This document shows positions 33,322 through 44,410 of a stretch of 64,000 nucleotides of DNA, piece by piece; position 1 is the stretch's first letter; each line of letters begins with the position of its first letter. This DNA comes from Fistulifera solaris (taxonomy: Eukaryota; Bacillariophyta; Bacillariophyceae; Naviculales; Stauroneidaceae): contig AP026145.1 in the NCBI GenBank assembly GCA_030295235.1, positions 684,501 to 748,500 of the forward strand, written 5' to 3'. A program made the position numbers and the translations under genes. The notes beneath the pieces were generated by a model. That model was not told the DNA's origin and ran no database searches. It saw nothing but the letters and a program-made list of their open reading frames with translations.

Positions 33322-34368
33322 ATGAAGCCGTACTATAGCTTAGCGCTTGTCATCCCTTTAATCGTCACTGGTTTTAACATTCAGCCTTCTCCCAGAGCAA
33401 GAAGTATTTCAAGCTACCCTTTAAAAGCCACTAGTGTCGATGACGAATGTTGGAATCCGAGACTTCGTCGAATTGTCGGCGGAATTGCCGCGGCCGGTAC
33501 ACTCGAAACCGTCTTTCTCACCTATAGCAAACTAACCGAGTCGTCGGCGGCGGAACAACTCTGCAGTATTACCGGCGGTAGCTGCTCCTCCGTGTTAAAT
33601 GGTCCCTATGCTGTTATTCCTGGATCCGAGATACCATTGGCTGCAGTAGGAGTCGTTGCGTATGCCACGGTGGCGACTTTGGCGCTGGGCCCGACCCTGG
33701 CCAATAAAGATGACGACAACAACCGGATTTTATTGACGGCCCTCGCCACAGCGATGGGTGTGTTTTCTGTGTTTTTAATGACTTTACTCTTTGGAGTACT
33801 GAAAGAGTCTTGTGCCTTCTGCGTTGCATCCGCCATCTTTTCCATCTCCATGGCCAAACTATTGTGGTTGGGTGGTTGTCTTCCCGAGGAAAAAGCGAAA
33901 ACGGGTGTTTCGGCCAGCATCAGTAGCGGCTTCGTCGCCTTTGTGGCCGCAATAGTGCTGTTTACGAGCAACATACCACCGACATCGGCCGTCAATTTTG
34001 CCGGTGAGCTCGTCGGTTCGTCCACCAGCCTTGTCGCTGGAGAGTCACCACCCTCCATAACCACCACATCTTCCACACAAGCCATGGTATTAGCCAAGAA
34101 AATGCAAACCATGGATACGCGTTTTTACGGAGCTTTTTGGTGCAGTCACTGCTTTGACCAAAAGCAAGCCATGGGTAAAGAAGCCATGGAAATGATACCC
34201 TACATCGAATGCAGTCGAGACGGAATGAACGCCCAAACCAAGCTGTGCAAGGAAAAAGACGTACCCGGTTACCCAACGTGGGAGATCAACGGGAAGCTAT
34301 ATCCCGGCGAAAAAACATTGGATGAACTGGAGGAGATTGTAAAGAATGCTGCTCTTCTGGCACGGTAG
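33322..34368 (+). CDS. VKOR: Plastid VKOR-thioredoxin fusion (LTO1-like thiol oxidoreductase)
   Basis: 348 residues, no intron. The N-terminus is a bipartite plastid precursor: signal peptide MKPYYSLALVIPLIVTG then FNIQPSPRARS (Phe after the cleavage site, basic Ser-rich transit part). The VKOR domain (about 47-195) has the loop cysteine pair in LCSITGGSCSSVLNGPYA and the quinone-facing CAFC in helix 4. A further helix leads to a soluble thioredoxin-like domain (about 255-345) with the active site FWCSHCFDQKQ and cis-Pro loop VPGYPTW. In Arabidopsis LTO1, this fusion sits in the thylakoid, forms disulfides in lumenal proteins and passes electrons to phylloquinone; the same is expected here. 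ATG at 33322 (GCGAAATGAAG). Tail to tail with the RING gene. Confidence 0.93.
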   Translation: MKPYYSLALVIPLIVTGFNIQPSPRARSISSYPLKATSVDDECWNPRLRRIVGGIAAAGTLETVFLTYSKLTESSAAEQLCSITGGSCSSVLNGPYAVIPGSEIPLAAVGVVAYATVATLALGPTLANKDDDNNRILLTALATAMGVFSVFLMTLLFGVLKESCAFCVASAIFSISMAKLLWLGGCLPEEKAKTGVSASISSGFVAFVAAIVLFTSNIPPTSAVNFAGELVGSSTSLVAGESPPSITTTSSTQAMVLAKKMQTMDTRFYGAFWCSHCFDQKQAMGKEAMEMIPYIECSRDGMNAQTKLCKEKDVPGYPTWEINGKLYPGEKTLDELEEIVKNAALLAR

Positions 34369-34500
34369 GCGTGGTTACTAACAATCTCGATCCAACGCTC
34401 GTTCTAATTTTTAAATTAAATGCTAAGAAGTGCATTTTGCGAGATTGCCACGGCGAAAAGCAATTTCGCCGACGGTAGAGAGTTGTAAAATTAAAAAAGA

Positions 34501-36038
34501 TCAATTAGAATCCATGTCTTCCATCACTTCGTCATCGTTCCCTGTGTCCATCGATATTGTTGTAATATTGGAGGGTATGTGGCTATTATTTGCATTCGCT
34601 CTCTCCACTCGATCCAAAAACTCAGCAGCATCAACTCCATGCATCACAATTTGTTCCACGACAGTGTTGTAGGAGTGGCAGTTATTGCATTTGACACCCA
34701 AAAGTGCCACCGCAGATTGGACTCTCGAACTTCACAATCATTACAATATATATTGACAACACGGGCCATATCGGGAGGTACTGGCTGCAGCGAGATACCC
34801 ATGGATATGGCGGACCATGTCGAAGCCATCTGCTCCGGCGTTTCGGCCGTCTTTTTGCACACCGGACATCGACTATCGTACGACGTCAGTTCTTTGAAAC
34901 AGTGCCAGTGAATGGCATGTCCACACGGCATTTCGTGCGATGCGTGTCGACTGCTGAACAAGTCTTCTTGACATATCGGACAATTGGACATGTATTTTCC
35001 CGACTTACAGTTGTGATCATCAAATAAGATTGCGTCAATGCACATTCCGCAATCGTGGCAGTGTCGAAAATTTTCACGACCGCCCACTCGACAAAATCCA
35101 CAATCGCTGCAATGGTACGGGCTATCTTTCTTTGACATCCATAAATTACAGATATTACAGTGATATTCACCAAACTGAACGTGACACACGATGCATTCGT
35201 TGCTTTCGTGTGGCAAACGCGACGGTTAGTTTCTCCAAAATTGCAATCCAACTACAATCGACCGCACTTACGTTTTACTGGATTGCCGGGTAAAGCACTC
35301 CCGACAAATAATTTCCGCAATTTTGAAACGATCAATGGGATGATGATTTTCTTCATCCGTCCCCCCTCCCAAATCGGCCGGCATCGAACGACGGCGCTCT
35401 TGTTGCGCCTTCATTTTATTGGCAAAATGCTCATCCCCTTTCCGCAATTCCATCGGCGGCGGCAATACCGGACAATCGTCGTGACAAATCCGACAACCAA
35501 AGGCCAATCCACAACAAGGACTGACGATGGTACAATTCCGTTCGTAATGTTGACACGGCGGCCGCGACAATTCCATCAATCGCGCGAGATACGCCGGATG
35601 GAGATCGGCATTGTTGGTCGCATTCGCGGCGGCCACCACACGATCATGGTCGTTCCAGTCTTGCAACGAATACGAGCGACCGTGGATTTGTCGATACGAC
35701 CGTAGTGGCAGACTGGCGTGCGTGATTTCACTGGCGACGGAGCGGTGGTCGTCGGGAAAGACATCGCCGTATCCGTAGCTGGCATCATCCGTTCGCTCAT
35801 TCAGCATCATGGCGTCTCCGGAATCATCGGAATAATAGGAAGAAACTCCGGTGGAAGCAATGGAAGAGCCGATTGAAGAGCGTCGTCGCCCATCCATCAA
35901 CGCCTGAATGGATCTATTTTTCTCCTGCTGACTGAGATTCGGATCTCTCATGATACTTTTAATTTGTTTACGACGTTCATCTTGTTCCTCCGCCGACATA
36001 CTCCGACTGGTAGTGGAATGGTTGTCATCGTTCTGCAT
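34501..36038 (-). CDS. RCHY1: CHY zinc-finger / RING-H2 E3 ubiquitin ligase (RCHY1/Pirh2 type; one apparent frame break)
   Basis: Two exons (36038-35272, 35202-34501) with a 69-nt intron, about 489 residues. A disordered N-terminal part of 150 residues precedes the CHY finger (about 161-270: CQHYERNC...SPCCGLAFGCRICHDDC...ICRECF). A CTCHY finger follows (CHVQFGEYHCNICNLW, HCSDCGFC), then RING-H2 (about 330-371: CPICQEDL...PCGHAIHWHC...CPVC), and a zinc ribbon (IYCNDCE...VKCNNCHSYNT). This is the exact order of Pirh2, which ubiquitinates nuclear targets; in plants the homologues act in light and iron signalling. A four-T run (34700-34703) breaks the frame between RWHF and LGVKCNNC; one added T restores it and the total phase. 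The N-terminal extension is longer than in animals. Confidence 0.9.
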
Positions 36039-36754
36039 GTTAATGCGTAGATTGTTTGAATGGGAGATTTTGTATTATGCGGCACCGATTGCCGATTGTG
36101 TCTCTTGTGAAAAGACGGAGTACGTCAAATAATCGACTTGGATCTTTCCTCAGGTCGAACAACGAGGGATCTTTCACTCCTCCGCTAGTTCACGTTCAAC
36201 GTCGTTACGAAGGATGAAGACACTGTAAAAGGAGAGGTTGATACGATGGTTGTCAATGGGATTGAGGGCAACAAAACAACATGGTCAAAACACGAAGTTG
36301 CCACCAAAATGGGTGCACGCGTCGCGATCTATGAACCGGACGGACGAATGTCGGTGACCATGCATGTGACGTGTGACGCGACAAAGAAGTCCAGCTACAT
36401 CCAATCAAATCCATTTCTACCAGAAGCCTATTTCAAAGTCCTGACGATAAAGTAAGAGGAACAGTCTTTGTGTTCTCTGTATAGTATACTCCACTTTACT
36501 ATTTTGTATTCTGTACACACGTGAATTTTGCCGAAGGCCACTCGTCCCGTACATTTTCTACGTGCCTTATGTAGAAGCGGGCTCGTGACTTTTTCGCGGA
36601 AAAACACGGAAGAACCTTAGCCCTTTCGTAGTTCCATTCGAGCAACAAAAATGCATCGCATGCAGAGAACGAAAAATATCGTTCGACTACCCCGTATTTA
36701 CAATAATTAAAAGTTCCAGCTTTCTTGAGGAGTCGCCAGGAATGCACTTAAAGG
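36039..36754. other. Divergent intergenic region with a small open frame
   Basis: About 715 nt holding the promoters of the RING gene and the eight-helix gene. It contains the ATG-started 69-codon frame listed separately. Nothing else recognised. Confidence 0.4.
36246..36455 (+). CDS. Doubtful 69-residue open frame
   Basis: ATG-started frame encoding a small mixed protein (GARVAIYEPDGRMSVTMHV). The composition is protein-like and it does not overlap other genes, but there is no family match, and it sits in a promoter region. It could be a small gene, an upstream ORF or chance. Confidence 0.25.
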   Translation: MVVNGIEGNKTTWSKHEVATKMGARVAIYEPDGRMSVTMHVTCDATKKSSYIQSNPFLPEAYFKVLTIK

Positions 36755-38071
36755 ATGGAAAATAAGGAGGAAGGACCGAATCATCCCGACAAAGAGGCCA
36801 GCGCGATCGATACTGATGGCGCGACGGAAGAACCCAACGAAGATAACACTGCAACAAAATCCAAACGCCCACTTTACAAGCGCAAAGTCTTGAAAAGTTA
36901 CATCACGTTGACACTGGCATCCTTCATCAATTACGATTCGGCTCAAAAATCCTCCAATGTCTTTGGCTCGGGCGGAGTCCCCAGTACGGTCGAGCAACGT
37001 CGGTATGCGGTGGCCGTGTCCATTGTCAGCTTTGTTTTGGCGACGACGACCGTCGTGGGACATTTGGACCGCTTCTTGTTCGAAAAATTTTGGCGCGAGA
37101 AAATTTTTCCCGTGGGCAGTCGCATCGAATTGGCCATCCTGTTGTTCTTGGTGGCATGGTGGTCGGTCGGGACCGGTTTGCAAACGTCCGTGACGGGGAT
37201 CGCCGGCGATTCGAAAGGACAATATTCGTTCTACTTTTCGACGTGGGCGTGTCTGTTGTCGTGTTTCTTTGCGTTGGATGCCTGGCTCCAAGAATCGGCC
37301 GACGAAGGCGTGAAAGCCTTCGTGACCAGTTGGCCCAATCGCGCACCGGCGTGGATTTGTATTGCCGTCTTGAGTTTATCCACACTGGTGTGGTACATTG
37401 ATTTGTGGAGGAATCATGAGAATTTGGATCGTGACGAGGAAGAATTCATACAAGGTACGTAGCAAGGACGATGGAGGATCGTGTCATGCGAATCCATATC
37501 GACTGATTTTGGCTTTTCCTCCTACGTATAGTTTACTTCGAAGCCATCCGAGAAGGTAGGTAAAACATCGTCGATACAGCGTAAGTTGACAATCAAACTA
37601 ACATACGTGAGCATATCGAAAGGCATATGGTATTGGCTGATCATCATAGCAACCTTTACGCTTTTGTCTTCCGTCGGCTTTGTGATTATGGAAATCTTTA
37701 GGGCGACCAAAGATGAGAAGACACGTCAACAGAGCGGTGTCAACGCCATCGAAGGCTCCTGCTTTATCTTCTTGGCAATGGCGTGGATTCCGACCGTGAT
37801 GGTCGCAACAACACCTGGCGGACCCGCCAGTTTGATTGGCAACGCCTACTTTTCGACGTGGCTGTTGGTGATTTTTGTTTTTGAATTCATTCACGACATG
37901 CGTCAGCGGATTCACAAGTCATTGAAAGAGAAGCAAGCGGAATATCGCACGAAGCAACAACAAATTTTGGAGGAAACGAGGAAAATAAGAGACAAAACCA
38001 ACGCGTCCGACACGTCCGGGAAACGGGAGCGCAGCAACACGGAATATTTTGATGCGGTGGATGCTTTCTAG
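36755..38071 (+). CDS. Uncharacterised multi-spanning membrane protein, with a 24-nt microexon
   Basis: Three exons: 36755-37454, 37532-37555 and 37623-38071; introns of 77 and 67 nt; 390 residues. The hydrophilic N-terminus (about 45 residues, acidic then basic KSKRPLYKRK) is followed by four hydrophobic segments (about 84-100, 120-145, 158-175, 205-222), the acidic loop ENLDRDEEEFIQ, then four more in exon 3 (WYWLIIIATFTLL; CFIFLAMAWIPTVMV; FSTWLLVIFVF). The two halves resemble each other (YFSTWACLLSCFF versus YFSTWLLVIFVF), so an internal duplication is likely. The microexon encodes V-Y-F-E-A-I-R-E and is needed to keep frame between the two GT-AG introns. The C-terminus is a charged coiled coil (KEKQAEYRTKQQQILEE). 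No transporter family recognised. Confidence 0.65.
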
Positions 38072-38203
38072 TTTCATGATGGATGGTGATCCTATACTGG
38101 TAAATTCTTTATTTTTTGTTGATCAGTTTTAACAGTTGATAGCTTTGACAAACCTTTTGAATTTACAACTAATAATACTACACATGAAATGCTTCGATTG
38201 CAT

Positions 38204-40105
38204 TTAGAAGTCAGAACCATCTGTGATTGCGCTTATCTCGTCACCAAGAACTTTGTCATCCGAATGATTCGCAACGCCATTATTGTTTGATGGCGAAGCT
38301 CTGTCTTTGTTCTTCCCTTTACTGACCTCAATTCCTACCTCATCATTCTGGTAAATCGAGTTCAGTGTGACATCTCGGGCATGATCTATTACCCCCAGAC
38401 GTTCGCGTTGCATTCGATCGTCCCTGCCCTCATGACGTTCCGATTCACTATGTCTCATTTCTCGTTGTGCTTCCTCCATCCGAAAGAAGCCGTCTTGCTT
38501 TGATGTTTGACGATGTCGGGCGTCAAATGTGTAAACACGTTCATCTTCACTCGGTTCGCGATGCCTCTGGAAACGAATTGGTTGTTCTTCCTCAATGAAG
38601 CTTTCGGCTAGCATCTGTTCACCTCGATTGAGTGCTATGTCGATCTTTGTTCTGATCTTCGAAGAAAAATCAGAGAATTCACCTTCTCGATGCCGCGCTG
38701 CTTCTCCATTGCTTTGCTCGTGATCGAGCAAGCGATTGAGAAGATCAAGACGAACTGTTCTCGCGGAATGTATCTCCTCTTGTTGCTGCAAAACGATATC
38801 TTGCAGCTGGGCATGTTCTTCGCCAACGTAGACCAACACTTCATGAATCTCACTGGCGTGTTCTTTCAGCTGTACGTATTTGTCATATGTCAATTCATAC
38901 TTTTGACGAACTTGCTGTAGTTGTGTATGCAAACTGGTAACTTCGTTTTCCAGTGTGTCTCGCATAACACGGTCTTTTCGATCTTGCGATGTCAACAGCG
39001 CTCGTAGCTCGGCTATTTCGTTGTTACATTTATTTAGCAGTTCTTCTCGTTCTTCTTGAGCTTCCAAAACATACTGATCTAATGCCTTGGCATTACGTTC
39101 CTCCAAAGCAGCTATTCGTTCCTCGTATTTCTCTTTTACGTGTTGTATCTCGCTCTCAATCAATCTCTCACAATCAGCTTTCATTTCAGCCCTCATAACT
39201 GCAATTCTACCTTCGTGTTCGGCTTCCAAGCGTTGAATATGGTGATCATGATGGAGAGCAGAACCGGTATGCTGTGAGGAATCGACGGTCGTTCGTGTCC
39301 CCACCGGGCTATCCGTCTTCACAATACTTGTAGTATTCACGGAGCCAGCCACCATGGCATTCGCATACAGCTTCATCACTTTTACAGAAAACTTGGAGTC
39401 GCGGGCATGTTCTAATGGTATACGATCCCTCTTGTCTTTGATATGAACTGCTTTTGGGTATTGTGTCAGTAGCATCTCCAACAATTCTTCGTCGTCTTGC
39501 TTATGACGAAATGCGAGATGTAGGGGCAACATGCCCTGATCATCTCTCCGAGACGTAGCGGAATGGTATTTTTCCAAAAGCGTCGAGACAATAAAGTTAG
39601 GAGATTGAAAGATAATTGCAGCGTGAAGAGGTAAAAGTTTCCATCGAACTTTCAGACTACGATCCTTCCGCACGATCCATGTTCGAACCTCCTCGGGATG
39701 AGAACGGCAACGAGCGCGTGCTTTTTCCCAATTGGACGATTCCAGCAATTCATACAACGTTGTAGCTCCCTTATCATAATCGCATGTTGTCTCCCCGTGA
39801 ATCTCCTCAAAATACGAGCCATCGCCATCTTTGTCGATTGTTTTCGGTGGCGTTGCACGTGGGCTTCCCCGAGTAAGAGGCCTGGCAGCTACACCTGTTG
39901 GTATTCTCGAAGAGGGCGAGCTTGAATATCGTGTCCTCGATGTCGGAATGGATGTCTGTCGCTGATCGGCCATACTTTGCAACTTGCTTGAATAGTTTTG
40001 ACCCGAAGTGCGGATTGGAATGTGAATCGAATTCAGCCGATCCATAGAAGATGTCAATCGCTCGATGGAGGGCGAAGGCACCGTACGATCGAGACGAGCC
40101 ACCAT
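38204..40105 (-). CDS. Ankyrin-repeat protein with long coiled coil
   Basis: 633 residues, no intron. Residues 1-95 are Ser/Arg-rich and disordered. About 110-245 hold two or three ankyrin repeats: KLLPLHAAIIFQSPNFIVSTLL, QGMLPLHLAFRHKQDDEELLEMLL and RDRIPLEHARDS, typical of the large ankyrin family of diatoms. From about 285 to 480 it is a near-continuous coiled coil (IAALEERNAKALDQYVLEAQ, LHTQLQQVRQKYEL), and the end is hydrophilic. A structural or docking role is inferred. The start is taken at ATG 40105; a longer in-frame TTG at 40153 was not used. Confidence 0.7.
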   Translation of the reverse strand: MVARLDRTVPSPSIERLTSSMDRLNSIHIPIRTSGQNYSSKLQSMADQRQTSIPTSRTRYSSSPSSRIPTGVAARPLTRGSPRATPPKTIDKDGDGSYFEEIHGETTCDYDKGATTLYELLESSNWEKARARCRSHPEEVRTWIVRKDRSLKVRWKLLPLHAAIIFQSPNFIVSTLLEKYHSATSRRDDQGMLPLHLAFRHKQDDEELLEMLLTQYPKAVHIKDKRDRIPLEHARDSKFSVKVMKLYANAMVAGSVNTTSIVKTDSPVGTRTTVDSSQHTGSALHHDHHIQRLEAEHEGRIAVMRAEMKADCERLIESEIQHVKEKYEERIAALEERNAKALDQYVLEAQEEREELLNKCNNEIAELRALLTSQDRKDRVMRDTLENEVTSLHTQLQQVRQKYELTYDKYVQLKEHASEIHEVLVYVGEEHAQLQDIVLQQQEEIHSARTVRLDLLNRLLDHEQSNGEAARHREGEFSDFSSKIRTKIDIALNRGEQMLAESFIEEEQPIRFQRHREPSEDERVYTFDARHRQTSKQDGFFRMEEAQREMRHSESERHEGRDDRMQRERLGVIDHARDVTLNSIYQNDEVGIEVSKGKNKDRASPSNNNGVANHSDDKVLGDEISAITDGSDF

Positions 40106-40732
40106 GATAGATTGGGTACGATCCTGTGGAGTGGAAGACCGAGTATACGTCAAACAGCTTTATTGCTATGTTTCAAAGGTAATCCGGTGTCGTAGATCAC
40201 AAAGTTTCAAATTTTCTTTGAGAAGCGATGGAGAGCGATCGCCCTTTCTTACACTTTGGCGGCGCAAAAATTCGCCAGAATTCTTGAAGTGAGAACCGCA
40301 TCTACTTTTCAGTGTGGAGAATAAAATCTGTTAGGAGATTTCCTGTTTAATAGCAAAAGCGCGGCGCGCGACAGATAAGATTATCTAAAAACCGTCATCG
40401 AATTTCTTCGCACAAAAGTGAGGTCACAAGCGCCGACCGCGCTAAAGACTATGTGAAACATATACTGTAGTCTTTAGGACCGCGCATCCGACTGTAACAC
40501 GAGATATACGCAGTATTCAACAACTTGAGTTGCGATACGACAGTTAAGCCTACAAAAGTGATACTGTGTATTACGGACACAAAAGTTTGCCGCCGACTTC
40601 GACTTTTGCACAAAGATCCACGCAACATTCACAAGAAGGATCATTGTCACAATGCTGCAAAAAGAAATCAGCTCTAGCTGACCCTCTTCTACTCGTAAAG
40701 ATCTCTTTTGCATACCATTTGTACTCGCAACA
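40106..40732. other. Divergent promoter region
   Basis: About 630 nt between two head-to-head genes. It holds a CG-rich stretch GCGCGGCGCGCG at about 40360 but no recognisable motif with an assigned function and no gene. Confidence 0.4.
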
Positions 40733-41680
40733 ATGACTGAAATTGATAAATACATTGCAGCGGGCGGAGAAGATCCTGCTACAAAGAAACCCCGGATGGA
40801 CAATGTCGTCGTTTCTCCCGCCGCAGTAGATGACGACACGCTATTGAAAGGAAACGGCGAGGAACTTACGGCCTCACAGCAAGACGATCCTCCTTCTACA
40901 GAACCAGATTTTGAAGAGATTGCCACGCAGATGCGCCAGTCTTCGGTAGATACGAAGGATCTGGAAACGTACGAAAAAGGGTCGACCATGCACCGCGAAG
41001 CTGTGAAACGTTTAGCCTTGGAATTCAGTCAGTTCGAAAAGGGCTTGGAGAATAATGTGGAAAATTATGATTTGCAGGAGGTAGCACGCAAGTACGATCA
41101 AATTTGCGGAGACAATGACAAACAAGAACAAAAGATTCGCACTTGTTTTATGCAGAATCATGCGAAGCGTATGAAGTTGCATGCGATCCTGCAAACATGC
41201 GATCTCGGCTGGAAACAATGCTCGGAAATGATGTTCCATCGAATCAATGGTCAGGTTGCGGAAGATTCAGCAACCGATCCTCTGTTGCTAGAAGAGGAAT
41301 GCAAGGAGACTGACCCAGTCGTGGACACTGCACAGGAACCCGATTGGGAAGCTTTGAAAGAATACGAACCGTCGCGGGTGGACATTGAGTTCTTTCTTGC
41401 CGGACGCCAGCGTTTGCAACTTGCCCAGGAACGCTTCTGTCAAGCCTACGAGGAGGTGCAGCGAAGTTTGATCTCCATCAACGATGAAGTCACAAAAGTT
41501 TTAGTGACTTCCATCGATTCACTCGACGTGCCTATGAATCAAATGGAGAATCAGTTGCAATACCTACTCGCCGATAACTTCGTTCGTCGTCAAACCATGG
41601 AAAAGAAAATTCAAGAAGCCGCCCAGATGCAACAAGGAATGTTTCAAACGCTCATGTGTCGAGTGTCGATGAAAGATTAA
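40733..41680 (+). CDS. Coiled-coil protein of unknown function
   Basis: 315 residues, no intron. Acidic N-terminus with a possible nuclear signal (ATKKPRMDN). Two helical regions: about 80-145 (EAVKRLALEFSQFEKGLENN) and about 210-310 (FFLAGRQRLQLAQERFCQAYEEVQ), ending QKQ/Met-rich (IQEAAQMQQGMFQTLM). It has several conserved-type Cys and Trp residues (LQTCDLGWKQCSEMMFH). No family recognised. ATG at 40733 in the good context CAACAATGAC. It is convergent with the ABC1 kinase gene, with 94 nt between stop codons. Confidence 0.6.
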   Translation: MTEIDKYIAAGGEDPATKKPRMDNVVVSPAAVDDDTLLKGNGEELTASQQDDPPSTEPDFEEIATQMRQSSVDTKDLETYEKGSTMHREAVKRLALEFSQFEKGLENNVENYDLQEVARKYDQICGDNDKQEQKIRTCFMQNHAKRMKLHAILQTCDLGWKQCSEMMFHRINGQVAEDSATDPLLLEEECKETDPVVDTAQEPDWEALKEYEPSRVDIEFFLAGRQRLQLAQERFCQAYEEVQRSLISINDEVTKVLVTSIDSLDVPMNQMENQLQYLLADNFVRRQTMEKKIQEAAQMQQGMFQTLMCRVSMKD

Positions 41681-41773
41681 TGGTTTACCTAGCGCCCCAT
41701 GTTGGCAGCTTATCATGGTGTACACCGAAAATGTTTGTAGTGCTATTTTTACAGAGTCTACTTGTCTATTTAA

Positions 41774-44410
41774 TTATGCCACCCTTTCAACTTTTGCGAG
41801 ACGGTCCACCGTCCGCTTGATTGCCCGTTGCGTGAGCTCATTTATTATATCATCAAATCGGGCTCTTTCTGTGGGACTTAGACTTTTCAATGCGTCGGCA
41901 AACTCTGTCTTTTTACCCGAGGATGAACGACCTCTGCGAATAGTATTTAAACTGTTTTGAACAAATTGGATCACGGGTTCTGCCGTTTCGGGGCTCACAA
42001 GATTGTTAGTTCCGAGAATACCGTTTCGGAGTGCATCAAGTACAATATTGACCGAGTCTACGCTCAAAACTCTCTTTCCTTTGAATAGATCTCCTATTTC
42101 GTCTCCCAAGAATTCTCCAGCGGCTTCCGCCAGTCCAATTGCAAAGATTTCCTCTTTCTGATCCAATTTTGGGGCTGCATAATCAACAAAATTGTTGATA
42201 GAAAGTACAGCAAGAGACGGTCGTTGACTCCCATCGGCGGCCGGCAACAGAATGGGCAGCGGTATTTCTTCCAACTTGGGTGGCGCCGGGAAAATATCCC
42301 CCAAAAACGGAATGCTGGGTGGCCGAGGAGGGGACAAAGTGATGACAGCCTCAGTGACTGCCCTTCGAAAGATCTGACGACTTAATACATCCACGACATT
42401 GTCCATCTCTTTTCCAATAGCGCACGTAAGGTGTCCGCCTGGTCTGATAGCACGAACTTAAGTCCATCCGAAACACTGATCCCATCATCAGGGACGGCAT
42501 CCAAGTCAACAAAGGCAGCCCCTTCCTGTGTTTTCACCACCCCCGCCGCGTTATTCAATAATGCCAACAACCTGGTGAGTTTCAACCCGTTACTACTGTC
42601 ATCAGTGGAATACAGCACTTCCTGCAGTGCTTTTTGAATTTCGGGCCGCCCTCCTTTCATCAATTTTCGGGCAATGAACGGATATGACTCCATGATGATT
42701 CCATATTCATCATTTCCAGTGAGTGCAACACCTTCCAACGTCACAATAGCACGGCCAAGAATCGCGAAATAGGGCGGAATCGAAAAAGGGACTTGTTCCA
42801 ACACGGTCAAGGCATCCTGCGTCATGGCCTGGAACCCACCCACCTGAGCTTGCATAGAAGATCCTTCGTCCATACCGTATATTTTTCTCACTTCACTTTC
42901 GTATTTCTTGGCACCTCCCCCCATAACATACGGGGTCAACGCTTTGTCCATCAATGGAATGACGGTGGCGCGGGCCGTGTCGGGAGGCAAAATGCCCAGC
43001 AAAATAAAGTCATCCACCAGTGACGCATAATCCTTGTTGGCTAAATGGATGACGGCCGAAATCATGTGATCGCGGTCCTCCTCGTTAATACTTGCCATTA
43101 ATCCACAATCAATCAACGCCAATGTCGCTCCTTCTGCTGTGGGCTCGTCGAGTAACAGTAAATTTCCCGGATGTCTGTACGACAAACGAAAAAAAACGTG
43201 AGAAAGATCCAACGCCGATGCATACAAACACAACACACAATTGGACGACGTACGGATCCGCATGAAAGAACCCCACTTCAAACAATTGCGTCAAGAAGGC
43301 TTCTTGGGCGGCCGGGGTGACGGCCGCGATTTCTTCGGGACTGGCTGCACTCAACTTTTTCCCTTGCATCCATTCGGACACCAGGATGCGTCGGGTACAC
43401 AATTCATCATACACACGGGGAACGGTGACTTGCGTAATGTTGTTTTCCAGCAGTGCCTCCCGCAAACGAAGTTGATTGCGGGCTTCATTTTGAAAATCCA
43501 ATTCGGTATAAAATCCAATCGCCCATTCATTGAGCAGGGCCACATAATCGGTTCGTTGTTGCGGAGCAAATCGTCGAATCAAATCATTAAAAACTTCCGC
43601 CGCGCGTCGCAAGACGTACAAATCTTTCGACACGGTCGATAACACTTGCGGTCGTTGGACTTTGACGGCCACCGGGGTGCCATCCAGTAAGGTGGCCAAA
43701 TACACTTGCGCGAGACTCGCGGCCGCGACGGGTTCTTCCGAAATACTGGAAAAGAATTGTCCCAACGGTCCACCGAGTTCGTGTTCAATCTGTTGAACCG
43801 CCGTGGCCGTATCAAAGGGCACGACGCCATCTTGTAACTTTTGCAATTCGTCCAAGGTCGCGGGTGGCAACACATCGGGTCGGACACTCATCATTTGTCC
43901 CGCTTTGATAAAGGTCGGACCCAAGTCTTGTAAATCCAAACGGGCTTGTTTCGAGAGCGCCGGAATTTCGGCTTCTTTGATTTCGCCGTCTCTTATTAGT
44001 AAAGTCACGATTTTGGTGAAGAACGGGACGGCTTTCCCGACAAATTGTCCCCACCGTTGATTGAGCGCGCCCCGTTCTTTCTTCCAATACGCTTCAATCA
44101 ATTGTTTGTCGTATTGCAACGGCAATCCTTCGTCATCGACTTCACTCGCTTCGCTAGAAAGGGCAATGTACGATTTGGTGACATCGGGGGCTTCCAAGGT
44201 TTTCATGGCCACGGCGGCATTGACGGCGGCGGTCGCCATGGCGGCGGCTCCGACGACCCCCGAATTCGTCAATCGTGTGCCCAAATCGGCCGTGTCTTTG
44301 GTCGTCGTCGATGATAGGCGGGTCGTTGTTCGAGGCGGAAGAATAGCGGTCGAGAAACTCGTGACCGACCATGGTAGGAGGAAAAGAAGAGGGATTGTTG
44401 AGTATTTCAT
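41774..44410 (-). CDS. ABC1K: Plastid ABC1/UbiB-type atypical kinase (ABC1K/ADCK; one apparent frame break)
   Basis: Two exons (44410-43254, 43174-41774), 79-nt intron, about 852 residues. Signal peptide MKYSTIPLLFLLPWSVTS then FSTAILPPRTTTRLSS, a Phe-type plastid precursor. Kinase landmarks: KAGQMMSVRPDVLPP (the KxGQ of the family), AAASLAQVYLA (Ala-rich loop in place of a Gly loop), VAVKVQRP lysine, ELDFQNEARNQ, VSEWMQGKKL, HADPHPGNLLL spanning the intron, and LIDCGLM (metal-binding Asp, DCG instead of DFG). Plastid ABC1Ks regulate prenylquinone metabolism and plastoglobules. The C-terminal 330 residues are an extension found in plastid members. A four-T run (42410-42413) breaks the frame within LLEKEMDNVVDVLSRQ; one added base restores it. 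A GTG start farther upstream (44464) was rejected. Confidence 0.9.
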
